From Clostridium sp. 26_21 (GTDB lineage Bacteria; Bacillota; Clostridia; TANB77; CAG-508), in assembly GCA_001915995.1 (NCBI GenBank), contig MNRO01000019.1:124001-188000 (forward strand): a stretch of 64,000 nucleotides of DNA, written 5' to 3'. A program made the translations under genes and the position numbers. Below the pieces are notes generated by a model that was not told the DNA's origin, did no database searches, and saw only the letters and a program-made list of their open reading frames with translations. Of this stretch, positions 33,795 through 40,529 are shown piece after piece (position 1 is the first letter of the stretch; each line of letters begins with the position of its first letter).

Positions 33795-35798
33795 ATGGAA
33801 CAAGAAGAAAACATACTAGGAAAAGAAAAAATAGGAAAATTAATTAGAAAATTTTCAATACCTTGTATAATATCAATGTTGGTAAACTCATTATATAATA
33901 TAGTTGACCAAATATTTATTGGACAAGGTGTTGGATATTTAGGAAATGGAGCAACAAATGTAGTATTCCCATTAGTAATGATAGGATTAGCATTTTCATT
34001 AATGTTTGGAGATGGAGCATCAGCATATTTAAGTTTAAAACTTGGAGAGAAAAAGAAAAAAGAAGCAGAAACAGGAATTGGTAATGGAATAATGTTATCA
34101 ACAATAGTTTCAATATTATTTTGTGTAATAACATTAATATTTTTGCCTCAATTTTTAAAAATATTCGGATGTACAGAAAATCTAAAAAGTTATGCAATGG
34201 CTTATGGAAGTATAATAGCAATAGGATTTCCTTTTTCAATGATAGGAACAACATTAAACTCAATAATTAGAGCAGATGGAAGTCCAAAATATTCAATGTT
34301 TAGCATGGTGGCAGGTGCTATATTAAATACAATATTAGATCCAATATTTATATTTGTATTTCACAAAGGTGTTGAAGGAGCAGCAATAGCAACAGTAATT
34401 AGCCAAATATTAACATTTATATTAAATGTTGCTTATGTAAAAAAATTCAAATCAATAGAATTAACAAAACAATCTTTAAAATTAAAAGCAAATGTATGCA
34501 AGAAAATTGTAATGCTTGGAATCAGTAGTTTTATAACACAAATGAGTATAGTATGTGTTATGACAGCTGAAAATAATTTACTTGGAAAATATGGAGCAGA
34601 CAGTAAATATGGTGCAGAAATTCCTATTACAGTATTAGGAATTGTAATGAAAATAAATCAAATATTAAATAGTATAATAATAGGAATTGCAGCAGGAAGT
34701 CAACCAATATTAGGATATAATTATGGTGCTAAGAAATATGATAGAGTAAAGAAAACTTTAAAAATTGTATTAGGTTCAAGTGTTGTTATAAGTGCAATAG
34801 CATTCATATTATTCCAAACAATACCAGATAAATTAATATTAATATTTGGTAGTGGTGATGAAAACTATATGGAATTTGCATGTTTGGCATTTAGAACATA
34901 TTTATTACTTTGCATATTTAATGGTGTTCAAATACCATCAGGAATATTTTTCCAAGCAATTGGAAAGAGTACAAAGAGTGCAATATTATCACTTTCAAGA
35001 CAAATTGTTATATTAATACCATCAATGATAATATTAAGCCATATATATGGAATAATGGGAGTATTAAGTGCAGGCCCAGTTGCTGATGGATTAGCATTTA
35101 TATTAGCAGTTGTTTTGTTGGCAAAAGAAATAAGAAGCTTAAAAGAAGGAAAATCTGGTGAAGAAAAAATATCTAATATCAAAACAATTGAAGAAAAAAA
35201 TCTAAGTACACCAGTTATAATCACAATTGCAAGAGAATATGGATCTGGTGGAAGATATATAGGAAAACTTGTTGCTGAAAAACTTGGAATAAAATTATAT
35301 GATAAGAATTTTATAGAAAAGATGGCAGAAGATACAGGGTTATCTGAAGAATATATCGAAGAAAATGAGCAAAAAAGAAATGTACTAGATGTATTTAATA
35401 ATGGATATTATTCAGGATTAAACAATGCAGATGAATTATTTATTAAAGAATCAGAATTTATAAAGAAAGTTGCTGGTGAAGAATCTTGTATAATAGTTGG
35501 AAGATGTGCAGACTTTATTTTGAAAGATAATAAAAATACAATAAAAATCTTTATAAACAATTCAATGGAAAATAAAGTTAAAAGAGCAACAGAATTTTAT
35601 CATATGAATAAAGAAAAGGCAGAAAAAGAAATCTCTATAATAAATAAATTAAGAGCAAATCATTATAAATATTATACAGAAAAAGATTGGAAAGAACCAT
35701 CAAATTATGATATTTGTATTAATAGTGATGCAATAGGAATTGATAATGCTGTTAATTTGATATGTGATATAGTAAATAAAAAAATAGTAAACATATAA
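33795..35798 (+). CDS. MATE transporter fused to a cytidylate-kinase-like domain
   Basis: A 667-residue fusion. Residues 1 to about 450 form a MATE-family Na+/H+-drug antiporter with about 12 membrane segments (ISMLVNSLYNIVDQIFIGQG; GDGASAYLSLKLGEKKK; GSQPILGYNYGAKKYDRVKK; GIFFQAIGKSTKSAILSL). After a short charged linker, residues from about 472 to the end form a soluble domain of the cytidylate-kinase-like family: PVIITIAREYGSGGRYIGKL with a P-loop-like GSGG, YDKNFIEKMAEDTG, CIIVGRCADFIL and YTEKDW. No frameshift separates the halves. The ATG at 33795 has AGAGGGA upstream; the longer frame starts in the promoter. What the kinase domain does for the transporter is unknown. Confidence 0.88.
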   Translation: MEQEENILGKEKIGKLIRKFSIPCIISMLVNSLYNIVDQIFIGQGVGYLGNGATNVVFPLVMIGLAFSLMFGDGASAYLSLKLGEKKKKEAETGIGNGIMLSTIVSILFCVITLIFLPQFLKIFGCTENLKSYAMAYGSIIAIGFPFSMIGTTLNSIIRADGSPKYSMFSMVAGAILNTILDPIFIFVFHKGVEGAAIATVISQILTFILNVAYVKKFKSIELTKQSLKLKANVCKKIVMLGISSFITQMSIVCVMTAENNLLGKYGADSKYGAEIPITVLGIVMKINQILNSIIIGIAAGSQPILGYNYGAKKYDRVKKTLKIVLGSSVVISAIAFILFQTIPDKLILIFGSGDENYMEFACLAFRTYLLLCIFNGVQIPSGIFFQAIGKSTKSAILSLSRQIVILIPSMIILSHIYGIMGVLSAGPVADGLAFILAVVLLAKEIRSLKEGKSGEEKISNIKTIEEKNLSTPVIITIAREYGSGGRYIGKLVAEKLGIKLYDKNFIEKMAEDTGLSEEYIEENEQKRNVLDVFNNGYYSGLNNADELFIKESEFIKKVAGEESCIIVGRCADFILKDNKNTIKIFINNSMENKVKRATEFYHMNKEKAEKEISIINKLRANHYKYYTEKDWKEPSNYDICINSDAIGIDNAVNLICDIVNKKIVNI

Positions 35799-35875
35799 TA
35801 TTTTAAGATAGTAAAAAATGTTTTACATTGATAGTTTGTTAATTGTAGCAATAAAAAATAAAATTAATATAATAT

Positions 35876-35915
35876 AATAGTTATGTTTATAATTAAATAT
35901 AACTATTATTTTTTT
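35876..35915 (+). terminator. terminator after the MATE-kinase gene
   Basis: AATAGTTAT / ATAACTATT perfect 9-bp stem, A-T-rich loop, ATTTTTTT tail. Confidence 0.75.
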
Positions 35916-35936
35916 ACTATTTAAGGAAGTTTATAT

Positions 35937-36908
35937 ATGGATATGGTAGTTTTAAAATTTGGAGGAAGTTCACTTGCAAATAATGAAAGATTAGTAATGG
36001 TAGCTAACAAAATAATAGAAAAAGCAACGAATTATAAAGTAGTAGTTGTAGTATCAGCACAAGGAAAAACAACAGATAATTTATTAAAACAAGCAAAAGA
36101 ATTAGAAGAAATAACTAAATCTCAAAATATAAATAAAAGAGAATTAGATATGTTACTAAGTACAGGAGAACAAGTAAGTGCATCTAAATTAGCAATATTA
36201 TTGAGTTTAATGGGATATAAATCAATATCTTTAAATGGATATCAAGCACAAATATATACAAATAATAATTATCAAAATGCATCAATTATAAAAATTAATA
36301 CTGAAAGAATAAAAAAAGAATTAGAAGAAAAAATAGTAATAATCACAGGATTTCAAGGGATAGATGAAAATAATAATATAACAACATTAGGAAGAGGAGG
36401 ATCTGATACAACAGCAGTAGCATTATCAGCAGAATTAAATGCATCAAGATGCTACATATATTCAGATGTTGATGGTATATATACAGCAGATCCAAAAAAA
36501 ATACCTAATGCAGATAAATTAACAAAAATATCTTATGAAGAAATGTATTCATTGTCAAGTGAAGGAGCAAAAGTACTTCATGATAGGTGTGTAGAAATAG
36601 GAGAGAAATTTGATGTACCAATAATTACAGAATCAACATTTAATGATAAAAAAGGAACAGAAATAACACATAATCTTGAAAGTTCTGGAGTGAAAAGCAT
36701 TGTAAAAAAAGAAATATCAAAAATTTCAGTTATAGGATATGGAATAAGTTCAAATGATGATATATTACAAAAAGTTCTAGAAATTGCAAATAAAAACAAA
36801 CTAGAAATCTTTAATATAGAAATAACAAGAACAAAAATTTCTATCATTTTTAAAGAAATTGTAGATGACAATATATTAAAACAAATACATGATGTATTAA
36901 TAAGTTAA
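35937..36908 (+). CDS. lysC: aspartate kinase, short single-ACT form
   Basis: Phosphorylates aspartate, first step to lysine, threonine, methionine and diaminopimelate. Motifs: VVLKFGGSSLAN (4-15), VVVVSAQGKTTDNLL, STGEQVSASKLAILL, ITGFQGIDENNNITTLGRGGSDTTAVALSAEL and YSDVDGIYTADPKKIP. These cover ATP and aspartate sites. The protein is 323 residues instead of ~400 because only one ACT-like segment (about 255-323) remains after the kinase domain; the second usual ACT repeat is missing, so feedback control may be weak or different. AAGGAAG precedes the ATG. No lysine riboswitch is present upstream. Confidence 0.88.
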   Translation: MDMVVLKFGGSSLANNERLVMVANKIIEKATNYKVVVVVSAQGKTTDNLLKQAKELEEITKSQNINKRELDMLLSTGEQVSASKLAILLSLMGYKSISLNGYQAQIYTNNNYQNASIIKINTERIKKELEEKIVIITGFQGIDENNNITTLGRGGSDTTAVALSAELNASRCYIYSDVDGIYTADPKKIPNADKLTKISYEEMYSLSSEGAKVLHDRCVEIGEKFDVPIITESTFNDKKGTEITHNLESSGVKSIVKKEISKISVIGYGISSNDDILQKVLEIANKNKLEIFNIEITRTKISIIFKEIVDDNILKQIHDVLIS

Positions 36909-36910
36909 TA

Positions 36911-36952
36911 AAAAATCTCTTTTGAGGATATAATAACTCAAAGGAGATTTTT
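36911..36952 (+). terminator. lysC terminator hairpin that buries the next gene's ribosome binding site
   Basis: A 16-bp stem (36911-36926 with 36937-36952, one G-U pair) and a 10-nt loop. The 3' arm carries AAAGGAG (36940-36946), the ribosome binding site of the P-type ATPase starting at 36954. The loop holds TATAAT (36929-36934). Confidence 0.75.
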
Positions 36953-36953
36953 T

Positions 36954-39503
36954 ATGTGGTATAAAGAAAAAGAAGATATATTAAAACAATTAGAAACAAG
37001 TTCTAAAGGTATAACAAATTCGGAAGCAAACAAAAGATTAAAAGAAGAAGGACTAAATAGAATTCCAACAGGTAAGAAAAATACCATTTTGAATATAATT
37101 ATTGAACAATTGAAAAATCCGATAATATTTATATTATTTTTTGCAGCAATATTTTCAATAATAACACAAAGTAAAGCAGATGCAATATTTATATTTGTTG
37201 TAATAGGAATAAACACAGTCATAGGAACATATCAGGAATGGAGTTCAGAAAAAAGTGCTGAAAAGCTTCAAAATATGATAAAAATTAGGACTAAAGTATT
37301 AAGAGATGGAAAAATAGAAGAAATCGATTCTGAAAATATAGTTGTTGGAGATATTATAGAATTAGAATCTGGAAACAAAGTACCTGCTGATTTGAGATTA
37401 ATAGATGTAAAAAATCTAAGTATAGATGAGTCTGTTTTGACAGGTGAATCAAAACCAAAAAATAAATTAGATATAATATTGCCTAAAGAAACAGAGTTAG
37501 CAGAAAGGGATAATATTGCATTTGCAGGAAGTATAGTTACAAAAGGAAGAGGAAGAGGTGTTGTAATATCAACAGGTCAATATACAGAATTTGGAAAAGT
37601 TGCAGAAAATGTATTACTTTCAGAAGATTCAAAAACACCATTAGTAATTAAAATAGAAAAATTTTCAAAACAAATAAGTTTTGCATTTTTGATTTTTGCA
37701 ATAATTGTATCAATATTTTTGTTTTTTAAAGGATATAAATTAGCCGAAATATTATCAACAGTAATAGCATTAACAGTTTCTGCAATACCGGAAGGATTAA
37801 CAATTGCTATGACGATAGTATTATCAGTATCTTCAAATAAAATGGCAAAAAGGCATGTAATAGTAAAAAAACTAAATGCAGTTGAAAGTTTGGGAAGTTG
37901 TAATGTTATAGCAACAGATAAAACGGGTACATTGACTGCAAATGAACAAACTGCAAAGAAAATAGTTCTCCCAGATGGTAGTGTGGCATCAATAAAAGGA
38001 ATTGGATATAATGATATAGGGGAAATAAGGTGTGACAAGAAAGATAAAACACAAATAAAAGAAATAGTGAAAATGGGATATATAAATAATGAAGCCAGAC
38101 TTGAATATGATGGAAAACAATGGAAACATTCAGGTGATGCAATAGATACAGCATTTTTGGCATTAGGGATGAAAGTACCAATAAAAGAACAATTTGATAT
38201 AAAAAGTATGATAAATTATGAATCACAATTAAAATATTCAGCAGTAGTATTTGAAGAAAATGATGAATATATAGTAACTATAAAAGGAGCTCCAGAAAAA
38301 GTTTTAGAATTTTGTAAATATATGAATGGAAAAGATAAGATAAATAAAGATAAAATTTTTAATCAAAATATTCAATTAGCAGAAGAGGGATATAGAGTTA
38401 TAGCAATTGCTCAAAGAAAAATTCATAAAAGAAATTTTGAGTCAAAAGAATTAGAAGAAAAAGATCTTAAAGATATGACATTTCTGGGATTAGTAGGATT
38501 TGTAGATCCAATTAGAGAAGGGGTAACAGAAGCGGTAGAAAGTTGTAAAAAAGCTGGAATTGAAACAATTATGATTACAGGAGACCAAAAAAATACAGCA
38601 GAAGCAATAGCTAAAAGAATAGGTATAACTAAAGTATATTCAAGAGCAACACCTATGGAAAAATTAGAAATAGTAAAAAAATTAAAAGAAGAAGGAAAAA
38701 TGGTTGCTGTAACAGGTGATGGTGTAAATGATACACCAGCTCTAAAATCAGCCAATATAGGCGTTGCAATAGGAAGTGGAACAGATATTGCAAAAGAAAC
38801 AGGGAATATGATAATAACAGATGATAATTTTTCATCAATTGTAAATGGAGTAGAAGAAGGAAGAAGAGCATATAATAATATAAGAAAAGTAATATATTTG
38901 CTCTTATCAACAGGATTATCTGAAATAATATTATTTGTATTAGCAATGATGTTTAATTTACCAATACCATTAGTCGCAATACAATTATTATGGTTAAATT
39001 TAATAAGTAATGGAATTCAAAGTAATGCTTTAGCATTTGAAAAAGATATTGAAGATGTAATGAATAGACCTGCAAATAATGAAAAAATATTTGATAAATT
39101 AATGATAAATGAAATTATTATATCAGCAATTGTAATGGGAATAATAGAATTCATATTTTATACTTATTTATATAATATAAAACATCTTGAAATAGAAGTT
39201 ATTAGAAGTTATTTATTAACATTGATGGTCTTAATTGAAAATATTCATATCTTTAATTGTAGAAGTGAAAGAATTTCAGCATTTAAAATATCAGGACAAA
39301 ATAATAAATTTTTGATATTTTCAATATTGATAACATGTTTAATACAAATAGTGGTTGTGAGAAGTGATATATTATCAAATATTTTACATTTAAAAACAAT
39401 ACCATTAGAGTTTGCAGGTGAATTAGTAGTACTTTCAATACCTTTAATAATTGTTATGGAAATGTATAAAAAATATTTAAAAAAAGTTTATAAAAATCAT
39501 TGA
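36954..39503 (+). CDS. P2-type cation-transporting ATPase (SERCA/PMR1-like)
   Basis: An 849-residue P-type ATPase pumping a cation across the membrane. N-terminal cytosolic part (SSKGITNSEANKRLKEEGLN), actuator TGES (SVLTGES), M4 PEGL at 279-282 (AIPEGLTIAM), phosphorylated Asp322 in DKTGTLT, hinge TGDGVNDTPALKSANIG. This is type IIA organisation, usually Ca2+. In M6 the sequence is NLISNGIQSNAL: Asn686 stands where calcium pumps have a conserved Asp, so Ca2+ specificity is doubtful. The ribosome binding site lies in the stem of the upstream terminator. The metal-response island begins right after the stop. Confidence 0.88.
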   Translation: MWYKEKEDILKQLETSSKGITNSEANKRLKEEGLNRIPTGKKNTILNIIIEQLKNPIIFILFFAAIFSIITQSKADAIFIFVVIGINTVIGTYQEWSSEKSAEKLQNMIKIRTKVLRDGKIEEIDSENIVVGDIIELESGNKVPADLRLIDVKNLSIDESVLTGESKPKNKLDIILPKETELAERDNIAFAGSIVTKGRGRGVVISTGQYTEFGKVAENVLLSEDSKTPLVIKIEKFSKQISFAFLIFAIIVSIFLFFKGYKLAEILSTVIALTVSAIPEGLTIAMTIVLSVSSNKMAKRHVIVKKLNAVESLGSCNVIATDKTGTLTANEQTAKKIVLPDGSVASIKGIGYNDIGEIRCDKKDKTQIKEIVKMGYINNEARLEYDGKQWKHSGDAIDTAFLALGMKVPIKEQFDIKSMINYESQLKYSAVVFEENDEYIVTIKGAPEKVLEFCKYMNGKDKINKDKIFNQNIQLAEEGYRVIAIAQRKIHKRNFESKELEEKDLKDMTFLGLVGFVDPIREGVTEAVESCKKAGIETIMITGDQKNTAEAIAKRIGITKVYSRATPMEKLEIVKKLKEEGKMVAVTGDGVNDTPALKSANIGVAIGSGTDIAKETGNMIITDDNFSSIVNGVEEGRRAYNNIRKVIYLLLSTGLSEIILFVLAMMFNLPIPLVAIQLLWLNLISNGIQSNALAFEKDIEDVMNRPANNEKIFDKLMINEIIISAIVMGIIEFIFYTYLYNIKHLEIEVIRSYLLTLMVLIENIHIFNCRSERISAFKISGQNNKFLIFSILITCLIQIVVVRSDILSNILHLKTIPLEFAGELVVLSIPLIIVMEMYKKYLKKVYKNH

Positions 39504-39555
39504 CAATTGAGTGATTGTTCAACTATAATATAGTAAAAGTTGAATGATTACTCAA
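39500..39555 (+). promoter_or_regulatory. promoter and two ArsR/SmtB-type operators of the metal operon
   Basis: TTGACA (39500-39505), 18-nt spacer, TATAAT (39524-39529). Two 16-bp imperfect inverted repeats overlap it: TTGAGTGATTGTTCAA (39507-39522, between the hexamers) and TTGAATGATTACTCAA (39540-39555, just after the start point). Both fit the TGAA-N6-TTCA pattern of SmtB/CadC operators with one mismatch. The -35 begins within the stop of the ATPase gene. Confidence 0.7.
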
Positions 39556-39560
39556 TTATT

Positions 39561-39600
39561 TTATATACTATGAAAGTTCTTTGAACTTCCTAGTATATAA
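39561..39600. repeat. 40-bp palindrome, left copy
   Basis: TTATATACTA ... TAGTATATAA with an inner GAAAGTTC / GAACTTC arm. A sister palindrome with the same TTATATACTAGGAA arm is at 42924-42960, so the pair brackets the metal island. Confidence 0.7.
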
Positions 39601-39615
39601 AAACTATAATCGCTA

Positions 39616-39691
39616 GCCCTTTGAGATTTTCTCCCTTTAGTCGAAAACTCAAATCGGGCAAGAACAAATGGCGACTGTGTCGATTTGTTCT
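39616..39691 (+). other. structured 5' leader of the cadC-like gene (two hairpins)
   Basis: Hairpin I: GCCC/GGGC, TTTGAG/CTCAAA, TTTT/AAAA (39616-39659). Hairpin II: AGAACAAAT/ATTTGTTCT with inner CGAC/GTCG (39661-39691). Neither has a U-tail. They lie in the ~190-nt leader between the promoter and the ribosome binding site at 39713. It matches no riboswitch class I can recall. Confidence 0.5.
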
Positions 39692-39724
39692 AAAATTACA
39701 AAAGAGTAAGGAAAGGAGATATGT

Positions 39725-40087
39725 ATGGCAAGAAATGAATTTGCTTGTGATTGTAATGTAATTCATCAAGATTTAGTTGAATCAACACAAAAACAAATGG
39801 TAGATGAAGATATATTAAATAAAATGGCAGATTTTTTCAGTATATTAGGAGATACGACAAGAGTTAAAATATTAGATGCTTTAGATAAAAACGAGCTGTG
39901 TGTGTGTGACATAGCAAATGTACTTGGTATGAGTAAGTCGTCAATTTCACATCAATTAGGAACATTAAGAAGAAGTGGAATTGTAAAGTGTAGAAAAGTA
40001 GGAAAAGAGGTTTTTTATACACTTGATGATGAACATGTAAAAGAAGTGTTTGAAGTTGCAATAGAGCATATTGAACATAAAAGATAG
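39725..40087 (+). CDS. cadC: CadC-type ArsR/SmtB metal-sensing repressor
   Basis: A 120-residue winged-helix repressor that leaves DNA when it binds Cd/Pb/Zn. Cys8 and Cys10 in the N-terminal tail and Cys59/Cys61 in ELCVCD line up with the four-Cys alpha-3N site of staphylococcal CadC (7, 11, 58, 60). The recognition helix reads MSKSSISHQLGTLRRSGIV. C-terminal HVKEVFEVAIEHIEH could hold the second, alpha-5 metal site. Two matching operators overlap its own promoter, so it is autoregulated. The ribosome binding site is AAAGGAG, 5 nt ahead. Its stop codon is the first base pair region of a 127-nt hairpin. Confidence 0.88.
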   Translation: MARNEFACDCNVIHQDLVESTQKQMVDEDILNKMADFFSILGDTTRVKILDALDKNELCVCDIANVLGMSKSSISHQLGTLRRSGIVKCRKVGKEVFYTLDDEHVKEVFEVAIEHIEHKR

Positions 40088-40213
40088 GATTGGAAAATAT
40101 TTATAAATTTGGCTGTGTTAAATTTCATTTAAAACGCGGTTACATACACTATGTATGCGCCCTTGCCTTTTAAATAAAATTTGCCTTGCCAAAATTCAAC
40201 TATTTTCCAATCC
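40087..40213 (+). repeat. 127-nt self-complementary element between cadC and the HMA gene
   Basis: Ends in a perfect 13-bp inverted repeat GGATTGGAAAATA / TATTTTCCAATCC. Inside, in order, pair TTTGGC/GCCAAA, AAATTT/AAATTT, ATTTAAAA/TTTTAAAT, GCG/CGC and CATAC/GTATG around an ACTAT loop. The whole element can fold into one long hairpin. It has no open frame and no U-tail. It could be a non-autonomous mobile element (MITE) or a structured RNA; no clear target duplication is seen. Confidence 0.75.
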
Positions 40214-40263
40214 AGGTATACAATTTTTGAAATAAATATAAAAAAGAATGGTAGGTAATTATT

Positions 40264-40485
40264 ATGAAAATGAAATTTAAAATAAAAGGAATTGATTGTG
40301 CAAATTGTGCAGCAGAATTAGAAAGAGCTATACAAAAAATAGATGGTGTAACAGAGGCATCTTTGAGTTTTATGACAGAAAAATTGGTAATGGAAATTGA
40401 AGATGATAGAAAAGATGAAGTATTAAAAAATTTAAAAAAGGTTGTGAAAAAAGAAGAACCTGATTGTACTATAGAGGAAATTTAA
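40264..40485 (+). CDS. free-standing heavy-metal-associated (HMA) domain protein
   Basis: A 73-residue ferredoxin-like HMA domain. The metal site is GIDCANC with Cys12 and Cys15. This domain normally forms the N-terminus of CadA/ZntA-type ATPases; here it is a separate gene 44 bp ahead of an ATPase that lacks it. It likely acts as a metallochaperone delivering Cd/Zn/Pb-type ions to that pump. The ribosome binding site GGTAGG lies about 9 nt upstream. Lys/Glu-rich C-terminus (KNLKKVVKKEEPDCTIEEI) has one more Cys. Confidence 0.88.
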   Translation: MKMKFKIKGIDCANCAAELERAIQKIDGVTEASLSFMTEKLVMEIEDDRKDEVLKNLKKVVKKEEPDCTIEEI

Positions 40486-40529
40486 TTCTTTCTCAATTTT
40501 GGTTTTGTTTCAAGAAAGGAAAAAGATAA

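Noticed and set aside
35799..35936. Possible lysine riboswitch upstream of the aspartate kinase gene
   Set aside because: Only 138 nt, very A-T-rich, with a single terminator hairpin; no room for or sign of the five-helix lysine aptamer.
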